From: Flavobacterium sp. UBA6203
GTDB lineage: Bacteria; Bacteroidota; Bacteroidia; Flavobacteriales; Flavobacteriaceae
DNA length: 13,214 nucleotides
Assembly: GCA_002421645.1 (NCBI GenBank)
Contig: DIST01000005.1
Location: 3,139-16,352 of the forward strand
Reading direction: 5' to 3'
Shown here: positions 1 through 5,587 of the stretch, piece after piece
How positions within the stretch are numbered: position 1 is the stretch's first letter
How the letters are laid out: each line of letters begins with the position of its first letter
The notes under the pieces: model-generated
Database searches by the model: none
Told to the model about the DNA's origin: nothing
What the model saw: the letters and a program-made list of their open reading frames with translations, nothing else
Program-made: the position numbers and the translations under genes

Positions 1-732
1 CCTTGGAGTGATGCGTATGAAAGTATGATTTATGTGGGTTGGGCAACGATGTTCTTTGGATTAGCTTTCGGGAAAGATTCGAAACTTACGGTAGCTTCAA
101 CTGCTTTTGTAACTTCAATGATTTTAATGATTGCACATTGGAACTGGATGGATCCTTCAATCGGAAACTTACAACCGGTTTTAAATTCGTATTGGTTAAT
201 GATTCACGTTGCCGTTATTGTTGCGAGTTATGGACCGTTTACTTTAGCGATGGTTTTAGGTTTAGTTTCATTATTCTTGATGATTTTCACAAACGAAAAG
301 AACAAAGAAAGAATGAAATTAAGCATCGACGAAATTACGTATATCAATGAAATGGCATTAACCGTAGGTTTAGTCATGTTAACCATAGGAAACTTCCTTG
401 GCGGACAATGGGCTAACGAAAGTTGGGGACGTTATTGGGGTTGGGATCCAAAAGAAACTTGGGCATTAATCAGTATTATGGTCTATGCATTTGTAATTCA
501 CGCACGTTTTGTGCCAGCATTAAGAGGAAGATGGATTTATAATGTAATGAGTGTTTTAGCTTTCGCTTCTATTTTAATGACATATTTTGGTGTGAATTTC
601 CACTTGAGCGGTTTACATAGTTATGCTTCTGGTGAGAAACAAAATGTTACGTATTACTTTGTAATTTTAGCAATTGTCTTGGTAATTTCGGCAATAGCTT
701 ACTTCCCATACAAGAAATATTATAAAAAATAA
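1..732 (+). CDS. ccsA: Cytochrome c biogenesis protein CcsA/CcsBA, C-terminal part (5' end outside window)
   Basis: The frame is open from base 1 (starting P-W-S-D-A-Y-E-S), so this is the C-terminal 243 residues of a longer protein. It is a polytopic membrane protein with about six hydrophobic segments. It carries the tryptophan-rich WWD signature of haem-handling proteins (W-G-R-Y-W-G-W-D-P-K-E-T-W, visible residues about 142-154). Conserved histidines stand at about 69 (in the L-M-I-H segment), 167 (V-I-H-A-R-F) and 206 (L-S-G-L-H-S-Y). In the family the WWD domain binds haem and the histidines act as haem ligands while haem is exported and attached to apocytochrome c (System II). Bacteroidota often encode this as a ResB-CcsA fusion; whether this one is fused cannot be seen. 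The gene ends in a short Lys/Tyr-rich cytoplasmic tail and is followed directly by an intrinsic terminator, so it is the last gene of its transcript. Confidence 0.93.
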   Translation, partial: PWSDAYESMIYVGWATMFFGLAFGKDSKLTVASTAFVTSMILMIAHWNWMDPSIGNLQPVLNSYWLMIHVAVIVASYGPFTLAMVLGLVSLFLMIFTNEKNKERMKLSIDEITYINEMALTVGLVMLTIGNFLGGQWANESWGRYWGWDPKETWALISIMVYAFVIHARFVPALRGRWIYNVMSVLAFASILMTYFGVNFHLSGLHSYASGEKQNVTYYFVILAIVLVISAIAYFPYKKYYKK

Positions 733-737
733 GAATT

Positions 738-765
738 TGGTCGCTAATAAGCGGCCATTTTTTTT
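738..765 (+). terminator. Intrinsic terminator after ccsA
   Basis: An 8-bp stem (TGGTCGCT / AGCGGCCA, one G-U pair) closes an AATA loop and is followed at once by eight T residues. It begins six bases after the ccsA stop codon. This is the clearest rho-independent terminator in the window. Confidence 0.88.
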
Positions 766-800
766 AAGAAATGTTTATCAAAAATTGCGTTTTAAAATCC

Positions 801-808
801 TAAATTTG
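801..808 (+). promoter_or_regulatory. Predicted -7 box of the glutathione peroxidase promoter
   Basis: TAAATTTG matches the Bacteroidota sigma-A -7 consensus TAnnTTTG exactly and lies 14 bases before the ATG. No convincing TTTG -33 element stands at the usual distance, so the call rests on the -7 box, its position after a terminator and its distance to the gene. It implies a very short leader. Confidence 0.5.
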
Positions 809-822
809 AAATAAAAAAAGAG

Positions 823-1416
823 ATGAAAAAATTAGTAACCTTGTTTTCAGTAGCAGCATTGCTTTTTAGTTGTCAAAATCAGGCACAAAAAAAGCAGACA
901 ACTACGGCAACAGCAACCACAACTCCTATGGCAAAAGAAACCATTTATCAGTTTAAAGTAGAAGATTTGAGTGGAGACACTTTTGATTTTTCAACACTAA
1001 AAGGAAAGAAAATCTTAGTAGTTAACACCGCTTCTGAATGTGGTTTAACACCGCAATACGAACAATTACAAGCCATTTACGAGAAATACAAAGACAAAAA
1101 TTTTGTAATCGTAGGTTTTCCAGCCAATAATTTTGGAGCGCAAGAGCCAGGAAGTAATCAACAAATCGCTACTTTCTGCCAACAAAATTATGGTGTTTCG
1201 TTTCCAATGATGGCTAAAATTTCGGTAAAAGGTGGCGATATGCATCCAGTTTACCAATTCTTAACACAAAAAGCTAAAAACGGATTAGAAGATAGCGAAG
1301 TACAATGGAACTTCCAAAAATACTTAATCAATGAAAACGGTGAATTAGCAAAAGTAATTTCTCCAAGAACTTTGCCTACTGACGCTGAAATCGTAAATTG
1401 GATTGAAGGGAAATAA
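823..1416 (+). CDS. Glutathione peroxidase family protein (Cys type), lipoprotein
   Basis: This is a 197-residue thiol peroxidase of the glutathione peroxidase fold. The catalytic tetrad is visible: Cys73 (N-T-A-S-E-C-G-L-T, a Cys in place of selenocysteine), Gln107 (G-A-Q-E-P), Trp162 and Asn163 (W-N-F-Q-K-Y-L). Cys119 (A-T-F-C-Q-Q) stands where non-animal, thioredoxin-linked members carry their resolving cysteine, so thioredoxin rather than glutathione is the likely reductant (family knowledge). The N-terminus is a lipoprotein signal (M-K-K, hydrophobic stretch, L-L-F-S-Cys17), followed by a Thr/Ala-rich linker to about residue 36. The mature enzyme is therefore probably a membrane-anchored envelope protein acting on lipid or hydrogen peroxides. 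The residues after Cys17 (Q-N-Q-A-Q) lack the acidic surface-export signal of Bacteroidota lipoproteins, which suggests it faces the periplasm. It appears to be transcribed alone, between the ccsA terminator and a convergent gene. Confidence 0.93.
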   Translation: MKKLVTLFSVAALLFSCQNQAQKKQTTTATATTTPMAKETIYQFKVEDLSGDTFDFSTLKGKKILVVNTASECGLTPQYEQLQAIYEKYKDKNFVIVGFPANNFGAQEPGSNQQIATFCQQNYGVSFPMMAKISVKGGDMHPVYQFLTQKAKNGLEDSEVQWNFQKYLINENGELAKVISPRTLPTDAEIVNWIEGK

Positions 1417-1425
1417 TATAGTATT

Positions 1426-1479
1426 CAGTGTTCAGTCGCAGTGTTCAGTATTTGCTGACTGCGACTGAGAACTGCGACT
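1426..1479. repeat. Intergenic direct and inverted repeat cluster (hairpin-forming)
   Basis: Two perfect copies of CAGTGTTCAGT (1426-1436 and 1439-1449) lie 13 bases apart. TCAGTCGCAGT (1432-1442) is the exact reverse complement of ACTGCGACTGA (1458-1468), giving an 11-bp stem that extends by CAG/CTG past a GTT bulge to a loop of about 6 bases. A further copy of ACTGCGACT (1471-1479) allows an alternative pairing. The cluster fills the space between two convergent genes. It has no T-tract of terminator type on either strand, but the structure could still limit read-through. It resembles dispersed intergenic repeats rather than coding sequence. Confidence 0.75.
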
Positions 1480-1483
1480 AATT

Positions 1484-1978
1484 TTAAAGCATCTTTTGCA
1501 CAAAAACAGAATGTAGCCATCGGTTAAATTTAAAACCTGTTTCTTTAAGAAATCCAACTTCTTCGAAACCAAATTTCTTATGAAAATCAATACTATTCGT
1601 ATTTTCAGAATCGATAACTCCAATCATGGTGTGAAGATTTTGTAGTTTGGCTCTTTCAATTAATTCGGTCAATAGTAATTTCCCGATACCTTTTCCAATA
1701 ACATTTTTATTCGCATAAACGGAATGTTCTACTGTGAATTTATACGCTTCTCTGAAACGAAATTCACTGTAATAACCAAAGCCTAAAACTTCATTATTCA
1801 GTTCAGCAACAATCACAGGGAAACCTTTCTGAATTTTTTCTTCAAAAATAGCTTCTTGTGTAGCTAAAGTTCGCACGTTGTAATCGTATAAAGCCGTTGA
1901 ATTCAAAATAGCATCGTTGATGATGGCTAAAACCGCTGGGCAATCTTGTTTTTGATAGTCTCTAATTTTTATCTCCAT
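1484..1978 (-). CDS. GNAT family N-acetyltransferase (phosphinothricin/amino-acid acetyltransferase-like)
   Basis: This 164-residue protein is a single GNAT domain, full length for the family. The acetyl-CoA pyrophosphate loop reads N-V-I-G-K-G-I-G-K (residues 92-100), preceded by the beta strand with V-E-H-S-V-Y-A (83-89). The C-terminal motif (N-T-N-S-I-D-F-H-K-K-F-G-F, about 126-138) and the ending E-V-G-F-L-K-E-T-G-F-K-F match the group that holds phosphinothricin N-acetyltransferase and E. coli MnaT. Those enzymes acetylate the amino group of methionine derivatives or phosphinothricin. The natural substrate here cannot be told from sequence, and environmental or metabolic detoxification is an inference. 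It is cytoplasmic, has no signal peptide, and appears to be monocistronic, convergent with the peroxidase and divergent from menD. No convincing promoter was found upstream on the minus strand. Confidence 0.9.
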   Translation of the reverse strand: MEIKIRDYQKQDCPAVLAIINDAILNSTALYDYNVRTLATQEAIFEEKIQKGFPVIVAELNNEVLGFGYYSEFRFREAYKFTVEHSVYANKNVIGKGIGKLLLTELIERAKLQNLHTMIGVIDSENTNSIDFHKKFGFEEVGFLKETGFKFNRWLHSVFVQKML

Positions 1979-2027
1979 TTCGCAAAGAAATTATATAGTA
2001 AAAGTACTAAAAACCTTTTCAACTTCG

Positions 2028-2035
2028 TAACTTTG
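2028..2035 (+). promoter_or_regulatory. Predicted -7 box of the menD promoter
   Basis: TAACTTTG is an exact match to the Bacteroidota -7 consensus TAnnTTTG, 21 bases before the first menD ATG in the divergent menD/acetyltransferase spacer. No clear -33 TTTG is present at 17-23 bases upstream. Confidence 0.5.
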
Positions 2036-2056
2036 TAGTTCAGTTATTTTTTAAAA

Positions 2057-3709
2057 ATGATGTATCCAAAAATTCCTTTAGCGCAAAGCATTATCGAAAT
2101 TTGCCAACAAAAAGGAGTCCAACATATCGTAATTTCACCAGGTTCGCGCAATGCTCCTTTGACGATTGGATTTACTAATAATCCGTTTTTCAAATGTTAC
2201 AGTATTGCTGACGAGCGTTGTGCTGCATTTTTTGCTTTGGGAATTGCCCAACAAATTCAAAAACCCGTTGTTGTGGTTTGTACTTCGGGTTCGGCTTTAC
2301 TGAATTATTATCCTGCATTAGCTGAGGCCTTTTACAGCCAAATTCCGTTGATAGTTATTTCAGCCGATAGACCACAGAGTAAAATTGATATTGGTGACGG
2401 ACAAACCATTCGTCAGGAAAATGTTTTTGCGAATCACAGTTTATACAATGCCAATTTACGTGAAAACGCTTCAGTTGAAAACGATAATCATATTCAAATG
2501 GCGTTGTATGTTGCGGTTACCCAAAAAGGACCAGTTCACATCAATGCGCCTTTTGAAGAGCCTTTGTATGAAACGGTTTTCGAATTACAAGTGCATCCTG
2601 AAATTGTTGATTTTAATAAAGAAGAAAAGCATTTTTCACTAGGAAATTCAACGGTTGAAACTTGGAACAAAGCGACTAAGAAATTGGTTTTAGTAGGAGA
2701 GTTGTTTCCAAATTCAGTAGAACAAAGATATTTGGATGTTTTAGCGAATGATCCAAGTGTTGTGGTGTTAACTGAAAAAACATCGAATTTACATCACCCA
2801 ACATTCATAGATCAGATAGATACTTTGATTACACCATTTACAGAGGATGATTTCAAAGCGTTTCAACCTGAAATTCTTTTGACTTTTGGTGGAATGGTAG
2901 TTTCGAAACGTATTAAAGCGTTTTTACGAAAGTACAAACCAGCACATCATTGGCATGTGGATGAATTAAGAGCTTATGATACTTTTGGAGCGCTTACAAA
3001 TCATTTTGAAACTAAAATTAATATCTTTTTGAGTAAGTTATTGATGGAGAATACTATTGAAAGTTCTTATAAATCAAGTATTGCTTCAATTTGGAAAGAT
3101 AGAGTAGCGAAACATAAAGAATATACTGCGAAAATTCCGTTTTCAGATTTTAAAGTGTTCGATTTTATTTGCCAAAATCTGCCAAAGAATATTCAGTTGC
3201 AAGTTAGTAATAGTTCGGCCATACGTTATTTGCAATTGTTTGATTTAGACAAAAGCATACAAGTATTTTGTAATCGTGGTACGAGTGGAATTGATGGTAG
3301 TACTTCAACAGCTATTGGAGCTGCATCTGCGACAAATTTACCAACAATCTTGATTACAGGAGATATTAGCTTTTTATACGACAGCAACGCTTTGTGGAAC
3401 AATTATATTCCAAAAAACTTCAAAATCATTTTGTTAAACAACAGTGGTGGTGGTATTTTCAGAATTCTACCCGGACATCAAGAAACGGAAACGTTCAATA
3501 CGTATTTTGAAACGTCTCATCAATTAAATGCTTCTCATTTAGCCAAAATGTATAATTTAGAGTATTTTGAAGCGAATGATCAACCTTCATTAGAAGAACA
3601 ATATAAAGTATTCTTAAACCAAAATGAAAAACCAAGTATTCTAGAAATTTTCACACCAGAAAAAGAGAATAATGTAATTTTGTTAGAATTTTTTAGAAGT
3701 TTGAAATAG
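2057..3709 (+). CDS. menD: 2-succinyl-5-enolpyruvyl-6-hydroxy-3-cyclohexene-1-carboxylate synthase (MenD)
   Basis: MenD joins isochorismate and 2-oxoglutarate in a thiamine-diphosphate-dependent step of classical menaquinone synthesis. The 550 residues match the family length. The N-terminal thiamine-diphosphate domain shows S-P-G-S-R-N-A-P-L-T (27-36), the activating glutamate in A-D-E-R-C-A-A-F-F-A (Glu53) and C-T-S-G-S-A-L-L-N-Y-Y-P (about 75-86). The C-terminal domain has the metal/diphosphate motif: G-D-I-S-F-L-Y-D-S-N-A-L (about 435-446) followed by L-L-N-N-S-G-G-G-I-F. The start is ATG ATG; either could be used, since the second also leaves the conserved Y-P-K-I-P-L-A-Q. No other men genes lie in the window, so the pathway is scattered or lies to one side. 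Menaquinone fits the respiratory cytochrome c machinery upstream. Confidence 0.97.
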   Translation: MMYPKIPLAQSIIEICQQKGVQHIVISPGSRNAPLTIGFTNNPFFKCYSIADERCAAFFALGIAQQIQKPVVVVCTSGSALLNYYPALAEAFYSQIPLIVISADRPQSKIDIGDGQTIRQENVFANHSLYNANLRENASVENDNHIQMALYVAVTQKGPVHINAPFEEPLYETVFELQVHPEIVDFNKEEKHFSLGNSTVETWNKATKKLVLVGELFPNSVEQRYLDVLANDPSVVVLTEKTSNLHHPTFIDQIDTLITPFTEDDFKAFQPEILLTFGGMVVSKRIKAFLRKYKPAHHWHVDELRAYDTFGALTNHFETKINIFLSKLLMENTIESSYKSSIASIWKDRVAKHKEYTAKIPFSDFKVFDFICQNLPKNIQLQVSNSSAIRYLQLFDLDKSIQVFCNRGTSGIDGSTSTAIGAASATNLPTILITGDISFLYDSNALWNNYIPKNFKIILLNNSGGGIFRILPGHQETETFNTYFETSHQLNASHLAKMYNLEYFEANDQPSLEEQYKVFLNQNEKPSILEIFTPEKENNVILLEFFRSLK

Positions 3710-3724
3710 TGTTTTGGGTTTATT

Positions 3725-4156
3725 CTATTCCTTTTTATTTGGATTAAAATCAATCATCCATTCGATACCGTATTTGTCTCTAAACATGCCAAAATAAGAA
3801 CCCCAAGGACTATCACTCATTGGATATTCGACAGTGCCACCAGCTGAAAGTCCGTTGAATAAATGGTCTGCTTCTTCTTTATTTACTGCACTAACGGAAA
3901 TCTTGGACCGATTTTCATTTTCATTTACGCGTCCCATACTTTCAGGTACATCATTTCCCATTAAAACGTTGTTGCCAATTGGCAATGCAATGTGCATGAT
4001 TTTGTTGGCTTCATTTTCTGGAACCTGAAATTCTTCACTTGCCAAATCTTTAAAACGCATAATTTGAGCAAACTCGCCACCAAATACCGATTGATAAAAA
4101 CGAAACGCTTCTTCAGCATTCCCATTAAAATTAATATGTGGATTGATTTGTGCCAT
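3725..4156 (-). CDS. VOC superfamily (PhnB/glyoxalase-like) protein
   Basis: This 143-residue protein is a single vicinal-oxygen-chelate unit of the PhnB-like branch. Family marks are P-H-I-N-F-N-G-N-A-E-E-A-F-R-F-Y near the N-terminus, a central I-M-H-I-A-L-P-I-G-N-N-V-L-M-G-N-D, and the ending S-Y-F-G-M-F-R-D-K-Y-G-I-E-W-M-I-D-F. Members of this branch are often labelled glyoxalase or 3-demethylubiquinone methyltransferase-like, but few have a known substrate, and no reaction should be assigned here. It is cytoplasmic. The gene follows the DUF1456 gene on the same strand after 26 bases, so the two are probably co-transcribed. It converges with menD, with only 15 bases between the stop codons and no obvious terminator. 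Confidence 0.9.
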   Translation of the reverse strand: MAQINPHINFNGNAEEAFRFYQSVFGGEFAQIMRFKDLASEEFQVPENEANKIMHIALPIGNNVLMGNDVPESMGRVNENENRSKISVSAVNKEEADHLFNGLSAGGTVEYPMSDSPWGSYFGMFRDKYGIEWMIDFNPNKKE

Positions 4157-4160
4157 GTGT

Positions 4161-4174
4161 TTTCTTTAAAGAAA
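4161..4174. repeat. Perfect 14-bp palindrome between the DUF1456 and VOC genes
   Basis: TTTCTTTAAAGAAA is identical to its own reverse complement. It lies in the 26-base spacer just before the VOC start codon, where the minus-strand mRNA would carry an A-rich AAAGAAAACAC leader. It may be an operator or only chance in AT-rich DNA. Confidence 0.4.
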
Positions 4175-4182
4175 TAATATAG

Positions 4183-4632
4183 TTACTTTTTATTCTTCCC
4201 AGAGTTAAACTTAAAACGTTCTACAGGACTTTCTGGTTTTTGTTTTTTAGAGGAAGGTTTACCCTGTCCAAAAGGTTTTTTAGCAGGACCGCCTTTTGGT
4301 TTAAAAGTTTTTTTCTCGCCTTCTTTTTTAAAATCCGGTTTTTTGTCTTCTTTGTAAAGTGGGGCTTTGTTTTTTGCTATTTGGTCTAAAACTTCTTTTG
4401 GATTTTTCGGGTCTTCTTTAGTGCCGCGCAAATGAATGACTAAACCGTTTAGAAAATTGCGTAATAATTGATCGCCACATTCCATGTAATTCGGATGGTC
4501 TTCACTTCTAAATATATTACCTAGCTCACCTTTAGAGACTCTGAAATTTACCAAGTTCAAAATTTCAATAATTTGGTCATCGCGTAATTGTAAGGCTACA
4601 CGTAACTTTTTAAAAACATCGTTGTTATTCAT
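4183..4632 (-). CDS. DUF1456 (YehS-like) protein with a long basic C-terminal tail
   Basis: Residues 1 to about 72 form one DUF1456 unit: N-N-N-D-V-F-K-K-L-R-V-A-L-Q-L-R-D-D at the start, then F-R-V-S-K-G-E-L-G and F-R-S-E-D-H-P-N-Y-M-E-C-G-D-Q-L-L-R-N-F-L-N-G-L. From memory, E. coli YehS carries two such units and no basic tail, and this one looks more like the second unit. Residues 87-149 are instead low in complexity and strongly basic: 22 Lys/Arg against 7 acidic residues in 63, with Pro, Gly and Phe between them. That composition suggests nucleic-acid or ribosome contact, which is inference. The function of DUF1456 is not established. There is no signal peptide. It is the first gene of a likely two-gene unit with the VOC protein. 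Confidence 0.88.
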   Translation of the reverse strand: MNNNDVFKKLRVALQLRDDQIIEILNLVNFRVSKGELGNIFRSEDHPNYMECGDQLLRNFLNGLVIHLRGTKEDPKNPKEVLDQIAKNKAPLYKEDKKPDFKKEGEKKTFKPKGGPAKKPFGQGKPSSKKQKPESPVERFKFNSGKNKK

Positions 4633-4651
4633 TTTTTGTAAAATATTAGGT

Positions 4652-4659
4652 CAAAGATA
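4652..4659 (-). promoter_or_regulatory. Predicted -7 box for the DUF1456-VOC unit
   Basis: Read on the minus strand the bases are TATCTTTG, an exact TAnnTTTG match, 19 bases upstream of the DUF1456 ATG. No TTTG -33 element is seen at the expected distance. Confidence 0.5.
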
Positions 4660-4670
4660 TCCATTTAAAT

Positions 4671-4682
4671 TAAGAATTCTTA
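4671..4682. repeat. 12-bp palindrome in the divergent DUF1456/TerB-like spacer
   Basis: TAAGAATTCTTA is a perfect palindrome. It lies between the minus-strand -7 box at 4652-4659 and the possible plus-strand -7 box at 4681-4688, where an operator for both genes would sit. AT-rich composition makes chance a real alternative. Confidence 0.35.
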
Positions 4683-4688
4683 TTTTTA
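4681..4688 (+). promoter_or_regulatory. Possible -7 box for the TerB-like gene
   Basis: TATTTTTA differs from TAnnTTTG at one base and lies 18 bases before the ATG, about the same distance as the DUF1456 box opposite. No -33 element was recognised. Confidence 0.28.
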
Positions 4689-4706
4689 CCTGAAAAGAAA
4701 TATTTT

Positions 4707-5108
4707 ATGGATACACATCAAGAAAAAATAAGTTTATTACAAGAAATGATTGCATTTGCTTTAATCGATGGTGAATTGCATGATAGAGAGTATGATTTTT
4801 TGGAAATGGTAGCCATGGAATTGGAAATCGAAAAAGCTGTTTTTCATCAATTATTCCAAAATAGAGGAGTTGTTACGGTTATAAAAGATGAGTTTAACAG
4901 AATTTGTCAGTTTTATCGTTTGGCTTTATTAATGCATTGTGATGGTGTTTTACATGAAGCAGAACAGATTAAAATCAATGAAATAGGTATTAATATGGGA
5001 TTGAATCCGTATGCCATGAAACGCATTTTGCATTTAATGAAAAACTCCCCAAACCGAATGGTTGAGGGAGAGGTTTTATTGTCAGTCTTTTCTGAGCAAC
5101 ATAATTAG
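4707..5108 (+). CDS. TerB-like (tellurite resistance protein B fold) protein
   Basis: This is a 133-residue, mostly helical, cytoplasmic protein. Its two halves carry the same motif, D-G-x-L-H-x-x-E: Asp21-Gly22 to Glu28 (D-G-E-L-H-D-R-E) and Asp79-Gly80 to Glu86 (D-G-V-L-H-E-A-E). Each is followed by a helix that ends in a M-E-L-E-I or M-G-L-N type turn. This internal repeat is the mark of the TerB / DjlA N-terminal fold, whose acidic loops may bind a divalent metal (family knowledge). No other ter genes (TerZ, TerD, TerC) lie nearby, so a role in tellurite resistance should not be assumed; stand-alone TerB domains occur widely in general stress or envelope-linked contexts. It is monocistronic, divergent from DUF1456, and its stop codon overlaps that of the next gene by 4 bp. 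Confidence 0.8.
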   Translation: MDTHQEKISLLQEMIAFALIDGELHDREYDFLEMVAMELEIEKAVFHQLFQNRGVVTVIKDEFNRICQFYRLALLMHCDGVLHEAEQIKINEIGINMGLNPYAMKRILHLMKNSPNRMVEGEVLLSVFSEQHN

Positions 5109-5575
5109 TTTCCAAAATCTTCAGAATGGATTCGGATATAATCCACTATTAAAGCAACAATATCTTCACCTTCTTCGCTAAAGAATTCTTCTTCTAAATC
5201 TTCCCAGGCACCAATTAAAGTTTCGTCTGCTTTTTTAATGAAGTTTCGTCTGATTTCAACATCTGGAGAATAGGCCTTAGGAGGAAATAAACTCCATGCT
5301 TTAGCAATTAATTCCGCAGTTTTGACAGCTTTGATTTCTTTATAAGCAACAATTATGTCTTCAACAAAATCTCCAGCTTCAGAAGTAAAGAAAAACGAAA
5401 ACCCGCCTTCACCCATAGCGCCTTCAAAAATATCTACGTAAACAAATACTTTTTCGCCATCGGTTAATGCTGAAAAATCATCAGTTTCTTCTTTCTTTTC
5501 CCAAATAATCTCACCAATAGCTTCGATGATTTTAATTTCGTCTTCTAATTTTAGAATGTTTGCAATGTTGCTCAT
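5105..5575 (-). CDS. Acidic DUF4375 / DMP19-like protein
   Basis: This 156-residue cytoplasmic protein is probably in the DUF4375 (DMP19) family. The central block G-E-G-G-F-S-F-F-F-T-S-E-A-G-D-F (about 55-70), followed by helices with K-T-A-E-L-I-A-K-A-W-S-L-F-P, fits the family pattern of a Gly-Gly-Phe turn, an acidic helix and an Ala-rich helix. It is very acidic: about 37 Asp/Glu against 15 Lys/Arg, net near -22, with dense runs such as W-E-D-L-E-E-E-F-F-S-E-E-G-E-D (124-138). Neisseria DMP19 is a DNA mimic that binds a transcription factor, so mimicry is possible here but unproven. The gene begins 12 bases after the uvrB stop codon on the same strand, and no promoter was seen between them, so the two are very likely co-transcribed. 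Its stop overlaps the TerB-like stop tail to tail. Confidence 0.7.
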   Translation of the reverse strand: MSNIANILKLEDEIKIIEAIGEIIWEKKEETDDFSALTDGEKVFVYVDIFEGAMGEGGFSFFFTSEAGDFVEDIIVAYKEIKAVKTAELIAKAWSLFPPKAYSPDVEIRRNFIKKADETLIGAWEDLEEEFFSEEGEDIVALIVDYIRIHSEDFGN

Positions 5576-5587
5576 GTGTATTTTGTT

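Noticed and set aside
1432..1623. Small minus-strand open frame covering the intergenic repeat
   Set aside because: It overlaps the acetyltransferase in another frame and its C-terminal end is made from the repeat itself, with no family features.
1979..2056. Minus-strand promoter for the GNAT gene
   Set aside because: TTTCTTTG at 1983-1990 is one mismatch from the -7 box but would put the start site inside the gene. TACTTTTA at 1999-2006 has no -33 element at a usable distance. Neither is convincing.
3710..3724. Terminator between menD and the VOC gene
   Set aside because: The 15-base gap has no stem; T-rich bases alone are not enough.
4707..5108. Part of a tellurite resistance (ter) operon
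   Set aside because: No TerA, TerC, TerD, TerE or TerZ-like gene is adjacent, and both neighbours are on the opposite strand.
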